Assembly (NCBI RefSeq): GCF_000296815.2
Contig: NZ_CAIT01000010.1
Coordinates: 525,174 to 589,173 of the forward strand
Direction of reading: 5' to 3'
Source of the DNA: Fibrisoma limi BUZ 3
Lineage (GTDB): Bacteria; Bacteroidota; Bacteroidia; Cytophagales; Spirosomataceae
Length of the DNA stretch: 64,000 bases
The notes under the pieces were generated by a model. The model was not told the DNA's origin, did not search any database, and was given only the letters and a program-made list of their open reading frames with translations. Positions within the stretch are counted from its first letter, which is position 1; every line of letters begins with the position of its first letter. Positions 46,793 to 55,501 of the stretch are shown one piece after another. The position numbers and the translations under genes were made by a program.

Positions 46793-47907
46793 GCCGGGGT
46801 ACGAATCAGGCGGCTGAATGTTAAAGACATATCGAGCATGACCATTTTGGCCCGGGCGTTTCGCTCTAAATGGTAAACGGCTTCATTCAACTCAGCAATA
46901 AGCCGTTCAATATGATTCATGGTTAAAATTTTAGTGAAATTTTTCACAAACGTGACTTCTTCGTCGGGCAGGCGCAGCAACGATCCCGCTCCCTGCTGCC
47001 ACAAAAATAAGTCACGGCAGAGACTAATGCTGTATTCGAGCAAGCCCTTTTGTTTCTCTTTGCTGAAACCGTCAAACTGGTCGGCCTGTTTGACCAGCGC
47101 AATCAAATCCTGTCGGTAGCAAGTCCGCATCCAGTCGGCAAACCACGCATGGTTGTCATTAGTTTCTTCCTGACTAATGCGCAGAGCCGCCGACAGGTTA
47201 CCATCTGCCAGATAAGCCACCCGTCTGGCCGTCAATTCGTCAACATTGAGATGCTGGCGCAGGTGCGTCGCTACTTCGTCGTCCGTAAATGCCCGCACCG
47301 CCACCCGCTGCGTCCGCGACAGGATAGTGATCAGCAGCTTATCCGGCTGATTGGTCACCAGCAGAAACAGCGTTTGGGCAGGGGGCTCTTCCAGCACCTT
47401 CAGCAGCGCATTGGCCGACGCTACGTTCATTAGCTCCGGTAGCCAGATCAACATGATCTTGTACGCACCTTCGTAGGACTTCAACGATAGCTTCTGCAAA
47501 ATATTCCGGGCTTCTTCGGCCGAAATATTGCCCTGTTTGTTGTCCGCTCCCATCGTGTCGAGCCATTCCGGTAAAGTTCGGTAAGGATGCGCCGACAGAA
47601 AGCTACGCCAGTCGGTCAGGAAGGCTTCGCTGGTTTTGCCCCGGCTCGTATTGGCCACCGGGAACACCATGTGCAGGTCAGGATGGACCAGCTTCTGCAT
47701 CTTCACACAGGAAGCACAGCGTCCACAGGCATCCTGAGGCTGCTTGTCTTCGCAGTTAACGTACGTAGCCAGCGCCAGGGCCAGGGCAAGGTTGGCACTA
47801 CCTGCTGGCCCGTCGAACAAAAGCGCATGGGCAAGGTGATTGGCCTGCACCGCCCGCAGCAGTGCCTGCTTTGTGTCGTGCTGACCGATGATTTCGTTAA
47901 AGAGCAT
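46789..47907 (-). CDS. holB: DNA polymerase III delta' subunit
   Basis: This 372-aa AAA+ clamp-loader subunit has a zinc-binding cluster (CEDKQPQDACGRCASCVKMQ), as in DnaX and HolB. The P-loop is degenerate (DGPAGSANLALALALA with no GKT), which is expected because delta' does not hydrolyse ATP. NVASANALLKVLEEPPAQTL is the conserved helix of the family. It overlaps the GlmU-like gene by 11 bp. Confidence 0.93.
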   Translation of the reverse strand: MLFNEIIGQHDTKQALLRAVQANHLAHALLFDGPAGSANLALALALATYVNCEDKQPQDACGRCASCVKMQKLVHPDLHMVFPVANTSRGKTSEAFLTDWRSFLSAHPYRTLPEWLDTMGADNKQGNISAEEARNILQKLSLKSYEGAYKIMLIWLPELMNVASANALLKVLEEPPAQTLFLLVTNQPDKLLITILSRTQRVAVRAFTDDEVATHLRQHLNVDELTARRVAYLADGNLSAALRISQEETNDNHAWFADWMRTCYRQDLIALVKQADQFDGFSKEKQKGLLEYSISLCRDLFLWQQGAGSLLRLPDEEVTFVKNFTKILTMNHIERLIAELNEAVYHLERNARAKMVMLDMSLTFSRLIRTPA

Positions 47908-49105
47908 TGTTGGCGACCAACTGGCGGCTTAAGCGGTACACTTCGCGTAAAATAGCTTCTTCCGTAGCGTCAAGGTCCTTATTCCGGCGCTTGAGCGCTT
48001 CGCGGGCCACCTGCAGGGCTTTTTCCGGGCGATAGGCCGTAAAGCCCGTGTCGGCTCCGCCCCACGAAAACGATGGTATGTGTTTCGGCTGAAACCCAGC
48101 GCCGAATACGTTCGCGCTCACGCCGACGACCGTACCGGTGTTGAACATCGTGCTGATGCCGGCCCGCGTATGGTCGCCCATCATCAGGCCGCAGAACTGT
48201 CGTCCCGTATCATCCAGATCACCGACGGCGTAGTTGAACAGCTTAACGTTGGAGTAGTCGTTTTTGAGGTTCGAATTATTGGTATTCGCACCCAGATTGC
48301 ACCACTCACCGATCACTGAATTGCCCAGAAATCCGTCGTGGGCTTTGTTACTGTAGCCGAAAAATATGGAGTTCCCCACTTCGCCACCTACTTTGCAGTA
48401 CGGACCAATGGTGGTGTTGTTCCGCATTTTGCCGCCCCAGTTTACGGTCGACGACTCACAGAGGGCGAACGGCCCGAGCATTACCGTTCCTTCCTGAATG
48501 GTGGCGTTCCGGCCAATATAAATGGGGCCGCCCTCGGCATTCAGAACGGCCGCCCGGATGGTTGCGCCGGGTTCAACGAAGATGTTCTCGATACCGTAGC
48601 AGCGCGTGTGGGGATCCGTAATCGGCTCCGACGTCCGACCGGCCGTCAGGCGGGCGAAGTCCGCCCGGATCTGGGCGCCGTTCTCCAGAAAAATGTCCCA
48701 GAGGTTACGGATAACGGTCAGCGGCTCCTCGAACGTTATAAGGGAATGAACAGCACCGTTCAGGGCCGTTGCCGTCGAGATGCTCTGAGTGGTACGTACC
48801 GCCAGCAGCAGACCATCCGGCAAAACCAGAGCGCTTTCCGAAGCCAGTTGCCGAATCGTTTCCACGAGTGAATCCGTTGGGCAAACGGCACCATTGATGT
48901 ATAGATTATCGTCGGTTGTGTGCAGCGCAAACTTTTGCTGAAGGTACGGCTCCGTCAGATACGATGGGGTAGTAGCCAGATAATCAGTCCATTTTTCGGT
49001 AATAGTCTGTATACCGATCCGGATATCGGCTACCGGTCGGGTAAACGTGAACGGTAGCAGCGACGGACGAATAACCGGGTCGTCGAATACAATCAGGTTG
49101 GACAT
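47897..49105 (-). CDS. GlmU-family sugar nucleotidyltransferase
   Basis: The start is set at the ATG at 49103-49105 (402 aa, MSNLIVFDDPVIRPSLLPFT), because the frame's further upstream extension lacks family features. A Rossmann-like N-terminal nucleotidyltransferase domain is followed by a left-handed beta-helix with hexapeptide repeats (IYIGRNATIQEGTVMLGPFA, TIGPYCKVGGEVGNSIFFGY). Members transfer a uridylyl or thymidylyl group to a sugar phosphate, and some also acetylate. Bacteroidota have this variant beside or instead of GlmU. The exact substrate is not settled by sequence. Confidence 0.87.
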   Translation of the reverse strand: MSNLIVFDDPVIRPSLLPFTFTRPVADIRIGIQTITEKWTDYLATTPSYLTEPYLQQKFALHTTDDNLYINGAVCPTDSLVETIRQLASESALVLPDGLLLAVRTTQSISTATALNGAVHSLITFEEPLTVIRNLWDIFLENGAQIRADFARLTAGRTSEPITDPHTRCYGIENIFVEPGATIRAAVLNAEGGPIYIGRNATIQEGTVMLGPFALCESSTVNWGGKMRNNTTIGPYCKVGGEVGNSIFFGYSNKAHDGFLGNSVIGEWCNLGANTNNSNLKNDYSNVKLFNYAVGDLDDTGRQFCGLMMGDHTRAGISTMFNTGTVVGVSANVFGAGFQPKHIPSFSWGGADTGFTAYRPEKALQVAREALKRRNKDLDATEEAILREVYRLSRQLVANNAL

Positions 49106-49290
49106 ACGCGTAAGTAATTGTGACGGCAAATATCCGATCATTATTCGGAAAAAGGTAGCTACACAATCGGTCGGCATGAGACCAAACGAATGAAAAATTA
49201 CATTTCCGGAAGAAGTTGCCAAACCCTTTTCCGTTCAGCGGTTTTTTTGTTGCTTGCGGGCTGAATCTGTGCCGTAATGGTGCAATTGCT

Positions 49291-50637
49291 ATGAAATTCC
49301 TTCGTATTCTGGGCCGAATCCTGCTGGGGTTGCTGGTGTTGATCATTCTATTCGTGGCGGTCAGTGTAGCTCCCGTTGACCGAACGCCCTATCAGCAGAC
49401 AACGTACTACGCCGAAACCAAACAGCGGCTGGCCGAACTACCTGCCTCTCCTGAACCAAAGGCACCCCTTCAGGCCGGTTGGGCTAAAGTCAATATTACG
49501 CCCCCCTATACTACCCCAACCGGCGGCTACGGCGTCCGGCGGGGTAAACATTGGGAGGTCGTGAGCGACTCCATATACGTCCGCTCCATTGTGCTGATCA
49601 ACGGCAGCACTAAAACCGCTATTGTGGGCCTTGACCTGCTCATTACGCCCCCGGCTGTCGTGGAAGCGTTGAAAAAACGCCTGCCACAAATAGGCTTCCG
49701 CTGGGAGGACGTCTACATTGGTGCCATTCATTCGCACAACAGTGTGGGTGGCTGGGCTCCCGGTCTGGTGAGCGAACTAATTGCGGGCGATTTTGATGAA
49801 CGGATCGTTCAGCGGGTTACGGAGGGAATTCTAACGGCTATTGCGTCGGCACAGAAAACCCTGGCACCGGCTCAGGTTGGTTACGGCCAGACGGATGCCA
49901 GCGACCTGATTCGCAATCGTATCGGGGGTGATGGGCCACTCGACGGCAATATCCGCTTGCTGAAGTTTCAGAAAACAACCGGCGAAACGGCGTTGCTGTG
50001 TACGTTTGCCGGGCACGCGACCCTGTTCGACGGACGTAATGGCCGCTACCTGAGCCGCGATTACCCCGGCTCGCTGGTGGATCGGCTGGAACGAAAAGAT
50101 GCTGATTTTGCCCTATTCATGGCCGGGGCCGTGGGCAGTACTGGACCCGAAGCGAAGGGCAGAACCGACTTTGAAGAGATACGTAATTACGCCGGTGCGC
50201 TGGCGGCCCGTATTGAGCGCACCTTACCCCAGATTCAACCTAAGCCGGACAGTACGCTCTCCATCCTGACCTTACCGCTGGGCCTGCGCGAACCCCACGC
50301 CCGCATCCTGACCGACTGGCGGGTACGTCCGTGGCTTTTCAACGCCGTGTATGGCGAGTACCCGTCGGAGTTGAAAGCGCTACGTATCGGGCAGACGGTC
50401 ATGCTGGGTGCTCCCTGCGACTTTTCGGGCGAACTCGTGGCCGACATCAAACCCGCTACTGACCAGCGTGGCCTGAACCTGATGGTAACCAGCTTCGATG
50501 GTGGCTATATCGGCTACGTAACGCCGGATCGCTACTATGATAAACCTACCTACGAAACCCGCGACATGAACTGGTTCGGTCCCTACAACGGCGCGTATTT
50601 TACGGAAATGATGCGGGGGCTGGTGGCGAAGCTGTGA
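49291..50637 (+). CDS. Neutral/alkaline ceramidase-like protein, membrane-anchored
   Basis: The ATG at 49291 begins MKFLRILGRILLGLLVLIIL, an N-terminal helix; the product is about 448 aa. The neutral-ceramidase N-domain features are GWAKVNITPPYTTPTGGYG, VVGLDLL-like IVGLDLLITP, IGAIHSHNSVGGW (metal-binding His pair) and CTFAGHATLFDGRNG. The family hydrolyses the amide of ceramide-like lipids; sphingolipids occur in Bacteroidota. It is shorter than true ceramidases, lacking the C-terminal domain. Other hydrolase roles are possible. Confidence 0.75.
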   Translation: MKFLRILGRILLGLLVLIILFVAVSVAPVDRTPYQQTTYYAETKQRLAELPASPEPKAPLQAGWAKVNITPPYTTPTGGYGVRRGKHWEVVSDSIYVRSIVLINGSTKTAIVGLDLLITPPAVVEALKKRLPQIGFRWEDVYIGAIHSHNSVGGWAPGLVSELIAGDFDERIVQRVTEGILTAIASAQKTLAPAQVGYGQTDASDLIRNRIGGDGPLDGNIRLLKFQKTTGETALLCTFAGHATLFDGRNGRYLSRDYPGSLVDRLERKDADFALFMAGAVGSTGPEAKGRTDFEEIRNYAGALAARIERTLPQIQPKPDSTLSILTLPLGLREPHARILTDWRVRPWLFNAVYGEYPSELKALRIGQTVMLGAPCDFSGELVADIKPATDQRGLNLMVTSFDGGYIGYVTPDRYYDKPTYETRDMNWFGPYNGAYFTEMMRGLVAKL

Positions 50638-50657
50638 AAACAACTAACTGTGTAATA

Positions 50658-52439
50658 CTACACCTCCTCCGTCTGTAACTGCTTTTCGTATAATTCCCGG
50701 TAGGCACCGTTCAGACTCATTAACTCATCGTGCGTGCCCTGCTCCACAATCTCACCATCGTCGAGCATGATGATGAAGTCGGCGAGTTTTGCCGACGACA
50801 CGCGGTGGGAAATCACCACCGACGTCCGGTCGGCCATGATCCGGCGCAGGTTGTTCAGAATGATGTTCTCCGTGTTGGTGTCCACCGCCGAGAGGCAGTC
50901 GTCCAGAATCAGAATCTTCGGGTCGCGGGCGATGGCGCGGGCAATACTCAGGCGCTGCTTCTGACCACCTGACAACGTAATGCCGCGTTCGCCAATTCGG
51001 GTCTCGAAACCTTCGGGAAAACCCATGATATTGTCGTACAGGTCGGCATCACGGACGGCCTGGTCTACACGCGCCTGGGGCATATCGGGCTTGCCGAAGC
51101 GGACGTTGTTGCTAATCGTTTCGGAGAACAGGAACACGTCCTGCGGTACGTAACCTATCTGCCCACGTAAAGTGGTCAGGTTGTAGTCACGAATGGGAGT
51201 ACCATCGATGCGAATTTCGCCCGAAGTGGCGTCGTACATCCGCGTCAGCAGGTTAGCCAGCGTACTTTTCCCCGAACCGGTTGTGCCGAGAATGGCAACC
51301 GTTTCGCCCGCCCGGACGTGCATCGAGAAATTTTTCAACGCAACAATACCCGAATCCGGATACACAAACCGAACGTTCTTAAACTCGATTTCACCGTGGA
51401 TGTCGCGGCTCAGATTCTTCTGAGAAACGATGTCGGTTTTGATGCTCAGGAACTCGTTGATACGCTCCTGCGAGGCTGCGGCCCGCTGCGTCTGGCTCGT
51501 GGTCCAGCCCAGGGCCATCACCGGCCAGGTCAGCATATTGACGTACAGGATAAACTCTGTGATGTTGCCCGGCGTCAGCCGACCGGCCAGGATCTCCTGC
51601 CCGCCCACGTACACGACCAGTACGTTGCTCAGTCCAACCAGAATGGCAACAATCGGGAAAAACAGCGCATCAACGCGGGTCAGACCCAGGGACTTGTTCC
51701 GGTATTCGTCGCTTTCGATCTCAAACTTTGCCGCCGAATTATCTTCCTGTACATAGGATTTCAGAACGCGAATGCCCGAAAACGCTTCCTGAACATAGGT
51801 CGACAGCCGCGACAAACTCCGCTGAATTTCTTCCGAGCGCCGGATGATGATGTTATTGACAATATAAATGGCCACCGACAAGATGGGCAGCGGCAGCAGT
51901 ACGTACAACGACAGGCGGGTGTTGATGCTCACCATGTACGTAATGACCAGAATGAACAGCACAATCAGATTCAGACCGTACATGATACTCGGGCCGACGT
52001 ACATCCGGACTTTACTGACGTCTTCCGAGATGCGGGCCATCAGGTCGCCGGTGCTTTGTTGCCGGTAAAAGCTAAGTGGTAAGGTCTGGTAGTGATCGTA
52101 AATTTCGTTCTTGAGGTCGTATTCAACGTGGCGCGACATGACGATCAGCGTCTGACGCACCAGAAACAGGAAAAAACCTTTGAGCAGCGCCATTACCAGC
52201 GTCAGTACGGCAAACAGCATGATGCTGAACGTAAAGACCTCGTACAGCGACGATTGTAGTGGTGAGCTATCGAAGAGGTAATAGACATCGAGTGTTTCCC
52301 GAACCAGGTCCAGCGCATACCGTACGAGCTGCGCCGGGAAAATGCCGAACAGGTTAGAAACTACCGTAAATACGGTGCCCCAGATGAGATACCACTTGTA
52401 CTTGAGTAAATATTTATTGAGGTGGGAAAGCGCTTTCAC
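50658..52439 (-). CDS. ABC transporter with fused membrane and ATPase domains (exporter half)
   Basis: The start is uncertain; I use GTG at 52437-52439 (593 aa, VKALSHLNKYLLKYKWYLIW), as the frame upstream of it runs through a repeat hairpin. Six transmembrane helices are followed by the ATPase: Walker A GTTGSGKSTLANLL, signature LSGGQKQRLSIARAIA, Walker B ILILDDCLSAVD and switch His in VISHRVSS. The catalytic Glu after Walker B is Asp (LDD), seen in halves of heterodimeric exporters. The partner half is not adjacent. Substrate unknown. Confidence 0.9.
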   Translation of the reverse strand: MKALSHLNKYLLKYKWYLIWGTVFTVVSNLFGIFPAQLVRYALDLVRETLDVYYLFDSSPLQSSLYEVFTFSIMLFAVLTLVMALLKGFFLFLVRQTLIVMSRHVEYDLKNEIYDHYQTLPLSFYRQQSTGDLMARISEDVSKVRMYVGPSIMYGLNLIVLFILVITYMVSINTRLSLYVLLPLPILSVAIYIVNNIIIRRSEEIQRSLSRLSTYVQEAFSGIRVLKSYVQEDNSAAKFEIESDEYRNKSLGLTRVDALFFPIVAILVGLSNVLVVYVGGQEILAGRLTPGNITEFILYVNMLTWPVMALGWTTSQTQRAAASQERINEFLSIKTDIVSQKNLSRDIHGEIEFKNVRFVYPDSGIVALKNFSMHVRAGETVAILGTTGSGKSTLANLLTRMYDATSGEIRIDGTPIRDYNLTTLRGQIGYVPQDVFLFSETISNNVRFGKPDMPQARVDQAVRDADLYDNIMGFPEGFETRIGERGITLSGGQKQRLSIARAIARDPKILILDDCLSAVDTNTENIILNNLRRIMADRTSVVISHRVSSAKLADFIIMLDDGEIVEQGTHDELMSLNGAYRELYEKQLQTEEV

Positions 52440-52535
52440 GGTTTGGCTGCGGGCTTTTTTCGTTCGTAACGCACCCGCTTGCGAAAAGGTTGCAGGGGAG
52501 ATTTTAGAATGATTGAACTGCTTGCTGTGTCCAGT

Positions 52536-52574
52536 TGGATAAGGTGGCAGGTTCTGAACCTGCCACCTCATCCA
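52536..52574. repeat. Intercistronic hairpin sharing its core with the 61-nt palindrome
   Basis: Nineteen-nt arms with one mismatch (A/C) surround the same central CAGGTTCTGAACCTG as at 39677-39737; the outer parts differ (GGTGGCAGG versus GGTGTCAGG). It lies 10 bp after the lipoprotein stop and about 100 bp before the ABC transporter start. Confidence 0.9.
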
Positions 52575-52584
52575 CCACCTCAAC

Positions 52585-53265
52585 CTATTTCTCCCAGATA
52601 ACCCTCGACGTCGATAAGGCAGCCAATGCAACGGCGGCCAAACCCATGAAACCGGTCGCAATCATGATGGCGGCCACTGCCCAGCCTTTGCCCCGTAGCC
52701 GCTCTTTGTTGCGGTTGATGGAGGCCAGACTGGCCGACCCCATCATAATGGATGTCAGCGGCAAGGCCATGCCCAGGACCCAAACAAATGCATTGCTCGG
52801 GACCAGCAACAGGCCATACGACAGTACCGACAGCGCTAAAGCTGCAATGGCCAGGCCGTGGACCTTCCGGCTGGAGCTGTGGCGATCAATGTCCGCTGAG
52901 CGCTGTGGGGCAAAATGAGCCAGCGATGGATACCGTATCAATCGCTTCAGCCGGTGGCGATGGCTCGTACGACTGTCGGGGTTGCGGTGTAAAGTTGGGT
53001 TGGTCGTTGGGCTTCCCGGCGTATCGACGGACGGCGAACTTCCCGCCGAAGTGAGTGCTTTGTTAACCGGTGCTATAGAAGGTGCCGCCGGTATTGAATC
53101 AAGAGTAGCTTCGGGTACGTAAGGTTCGGAGTGATACGACGTAGTGCGGGTGGGTTGAGGTTGAAAATAAGCGTAGTGGGCTGAATTGCAGGCTGGTAGA
53201 AGAAAGGTTGCAAAAATGACAACCACTACCAGGCGGGGGCTGGCCAGTCGGCGGAAGAATAACAT
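52585..53265 (-). CDS. Lipoprotein with C-terminal membrane segments, unknown function
   Basis: The 226-aa protein has a lipoprotein signal (LVVVVIFATFLLPACNSAHY). A long linker rich in Pro, Ser and Thr follows, then a basic patch (SHRHRLKRLIRYPSLAHF), then three hydrophobic segments (GLAIAALALSVLSYGLLLVP, FVWVLGMALPLTSIMMGSAS, GWAVAAIMIATGFMGLAAVA). The last part resembles DUF4190-like membrane tails. A lipoprotein signal with a C-terminal membrane domain is an unusual combination. Divergent from nusB. Confidence 0.7.
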   Translation of the reverse strand: MLFFRRLASPRLVVVVIFATFLLPACNSAHYAYFQPQPTRTTSYHSEPYVPEATLDSIPAAPSIAPVNKALTSAGSSPSVDTPGSPTTNPTLHRNPDSRTSHRHRLKRLIRYPSLAHFAPQRSADIDRHSSSRKVHGLAIAALALSVLSYGLLLVPSNAFVWVLGMALPLTSIMMGSASLASINRNKERLRGKGWAVAAIMIATGFMGLAAVALAALSTSRVIWEK

Positions 53266-53300
53266 GTGGTAAGAGTATAGGTCAAGTCATACGGTTTTGA

Positions 53301-53332
53301 TTGGGAAAACTACGGATTTAGCCGTATTTTTG
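53301..53332 (+). promoter_or_regulatory. Candidate promoter of nusB
   Basis: TTG, 21 nt, then TATTTTTG (53325-53332), a perfect TAnnTTTG element, about 55 bp before the nusB start. Confidence 0.5.
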
Positions 53333-53387
53333 CAACGTTTTCCGGCAGTTCTTTTTCTTATCGGTAGATTTAATAGTTTTTAGGCGG

Positions 53388-54557
53388 ATGTTGAATAGGC
53401 GATTACTCCGAATCAAGGTCATGCAGGCGCTATATGCGCTCCGGCAGTCCGAACTTTCTAACCAGCAATTAGCCCTCGACGGCATCTCGGACCTGTTCCA
53501 ACCCGACCTAAACTCGATGTTGCCACAAAATCGGCGGCAGCTCGAAGGCTACCGAAAACTGGCTGGTCTGTTGTTTGAAGAAGCAATCAGGACCGGGCAG
53601 CCGGCCCAGGATGAAGATGCCCCGTCGAAAGTCCTGAAAGCCGCCAATGATGGACTGCTGTTCTACCAGATCCGGGCTAAAAAAGACCGTCAGCATTTAG
53701 GTCAGATGATGATCACGCAGGTGCAGAGCATCTACGACGACTACCTGCGGGTGCTGCTGTTGCTGGTCGAACTCGGCCATGCTGCCCGACTCGACCGCGA
53801 ACGTACCTACCGCGATCCCGATGAAGCTCCATTCCCGTACGAATCGGATTTGAATGACAATACAGTGGTACAGGCCCTGGCCCGTCATCAGCCGTTGCAG
53901 CATGAAGCGCTGCGTCGGAATGTCTCATGGACCGATGATCTCGGTTTTATTCGGAAGTCGTATCGGGAAGTGCTGAAAGCGGATGAAACCTACCGGGCGT
54001 ACTGCGAACAAAAAACGCACACAGCCGATGAAGACCAGCAATTGGCCCAGTACATTCTCCGTACGTTAATTTTCAAGCACGATGATATTCGCAATCACCT
54101 GGCCGAGATTGATCTGAGCTGGACTGAAAATAATGAAGTGGTACGGGGGTTGGCCATTCGTACCCTTAAATCGGCGCAGAGCATGACCGGTCTGCAACTG
54201 GAGCCCCTCACCGATGATTGGGAAGAAGACGAGTTGTTTCTGAACACCCTGTTTCAGAAATCGTTAGAGAATGACAATGACTACGAACAATTGCTGATCG
54301 AGCAGTTGCAGAACTGGGATCTTCAGCGTGTGGCGATGCTGGACAAGATCATTCTGAAGCTGGCCATCTGCGAATTGCTGAACTTCCCGAACATTCCGGT
54401 GAAGGTTACCATAAATGAATATATTGAATTAGCAAAAGCGTACAGTACGCCCAAAAGCGGTAAATTTGTGAACGGAATCCTCGATAATCTATCCGAGAAG
54501 CTTCAGGCTTCAGGCCGGTTGCGTAAGAGTGGACGCGGATTGCTGGACAATAAATAA
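53388..54557 (+). CDS. nusB: Transcription antitermination factor NusB, long Bacteroidota form
   Basis: The 389-aa protein begins MLNRRLLRIKVMQALYALRQ, the standard NusB start, and ends with the usual core (IILKLAICELLNFPNIPVKV, INEYIELAKAYSTPKSGKFV). Between them lie about 230 extra residues, rich in charged helices. Standard NusB is about 140 aa; Cytophagales commonly carry the long form (recalled). It helps rRNA operon antitermination with NusE (S10). The function of the insert is unknown. Confidence 0.9.
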   Translation: MLNRRLLRIKVMQALYALRQSELSNQQLALDGISDLFQPDLNSMLPQNRRQLEGYRKLAGLLFEEAIRTGQPAQDEDAPSKVLKAANDGLLFYQIRAKKDRQHLGQMMITQVQSIYDDYLRVLLLLVELGHAARLDRERTYRDPDEAPFPYESDLNDNTVVQALARHQPLQHEALRRNVSWTDDLGFIRKSYREVLKADETYRAYCEQKTHTADEDQQLAQYILRTLIFKHDDIRNHLAEIDLSWTENNEVVRGLAIRTLKSAQSMTGLQLEPLTDDWEEDELFLNTLFQKSLENDNDYEQLLIEQLQNWDLQRVAMLDKIILKLAICELLNFPNIPVKVTINEYIELAKAYSTPKSGKFVNGILDNLSEKLQASGRLRKSGRGLLDNK

Positions 54558-54572
54558 GTTTACGTTTATTGC

Positions 54573-54624
54573 GTTTACGGTTTGTGGTTATCTATAGAGA
54601 TAGATTTAAGATTTCTGTAAACCG
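54573..54624. repeat. Weak intercistronic hairpin between nusB and the YtxH gene
   Basis: TACGGTTTGTGG at about 54576 pairs with CTGTAAACCGTA at about 54615 with two mismatches; the left side contains the GTTTACG 7-nt unit also seen near rnpA. It lies between two co-directional genes. Confidence 0.45.
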
Positions 54625-54645
54625 TACATAGAAAACGATTAAGAA

Positions 54646-54948
54646 ATGAACAGAACTGGCCGTGATTTGGCGTTTTTCCTGACCGGTGCTGCTACCGGTG
54701 CCCTACTTGGATTGTTATACGCTCCCGAAAAAGGTGAGGTTACCCGCGATCGGTTAACGTATCGGCTTTCAAAATACCGCGAGCAATTGCAGCAGTTAAT
54801 AAACGACTTACTGAATACGTCCGAACTGCCCGAAAACTTCTCCAGAAATGAAGGGGAGCGCGTCGTTAATGACGCCCGCGAAAAGGCTGAACGCCTGCTT
54901 GAAGACGTCGATCGGCTGATGGCGCAGATCAAGCGGCAGAACGCGTAA
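54646..54948 (+). CDS. YtxH-domain protein
   Basis: This 100-aa protein has the YtxH signature DLAFFLTGAATGALLGLLYA, a glycine-zipper helix followed by PEKGEVTRDRLTYRLSKY and a coiled-coil tail (DAREKAERLLEDVDRLMAQI). Members are small membrane-associated proteins sometimes named general stress or gas-vesicle-like proteins. No specific role is known. Confidence 0.85.
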   Translation: MNRTGRDLAFFLTGAATGALLGLLYAPEKGEVTRDRLTYRLSKYREQLQQLINDLLNTSELPENFSRNEGERVVNDAREKAERLLEDVDRLMAQIKRQNA

Positions 54949-54974
54949 TGGATTGTCAGTAAATGATACTGAGT

Positions 54975-55421
54975 ATGAAACAGTTTTTTGTAGTTGCTCT
55001 CGCAGCCGGGCTGTTTGTTGGGTTGGCCGGTTGTGATAACCGCCGACAGGCTGAAACGTCGCAGGCAGTGGCTTCGGAAAAAATGCCGAAGATTGAATTC
55101 GCTGAAGCAGGGGTTCATGATTTTGGGACCATCATGGAAGGCGACACCGTTGAACATGTCTTTAAGTTTACCAACACCGGGCAGTACCCACTGATCATCA
55201 ATAACATTACGGCTTCCTGTGGCTGTACTACGCCGGAATGGCCCCGCGAACCGATTGCTCCGGGCAGTGCCTCATCGATCAAAGTACGGTTCAACAGCCG
55301 GGGTAAGAGTGGTGAGCAGAACAAAACGGTGACCATTTTCGCCAACACCGAACCGGCCATGACAGACTTGCAGTTTAAGGTGCTGGTGCAACCCAAAGGT
55401 GATCCGACCAAAACGTCATAA
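54975..55421 (+). CDS. DUF1573-domain lipoprotein
   Basis: Taken from the second ATG (MKQFFVVALAAGLFVGLAGC), which gives a lipoprotein signal ending LAGC; the first in-frame ATG is at 54963. The mature part has the DUF1573 immunoglobulin-like fold (HDFGTIMEGDTVEHVFKFTN) and ITASCGCTTPEWPREPIAPG, with the CGC pair typical of the family. It is thought to be periplasmic, but the function is unknown. Confidence 0.88.
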   Translation: MKQFFVVALAAGLFVGLAGCDNRRQAETSQAVASEKMPKIEFAEAGVHDFGTIMEGDTVEHVFKFTNTGQYPLIINNITASCGCTTPEWPREPIAPGSASSIKVRFNSRGKSGEQNKTVTIFANTEPAMTDLQFKVLVQPKGDPTKTS

Positions 55422-55425
55422 CCAG

Positions 55426-55479
55426 GTGAAGCGTATACGTCCGGCTTGTCACTAAAACAAACGGAGGCATACGCTTCAC
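55426..55479. repeat. Intercistronic hairpin between the DUF1573 gene and yajC
   Basis: Eighteen-nt arms GTGAAGCGTATACGTCCG (55426-55443) and CGGAGGCATACGCTTCAC (55462-55479) pair with two mismatches. It starts 4 bp after the stop and ends 22 bp before the yajC ATG. Confidence 0.8.
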
Positions 55480-55501
55480 TAACTTTAATCCCCGACCAAT
55501 C

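Noticed and set aside
51318..52082. Plus-strand open frame of 254 codons opposite the ABC exporter
   Set aside because: It is antisense to the transmembrane domain; composition (Gln/His/Arg-rich) is the usual shadow of a membrane gene.
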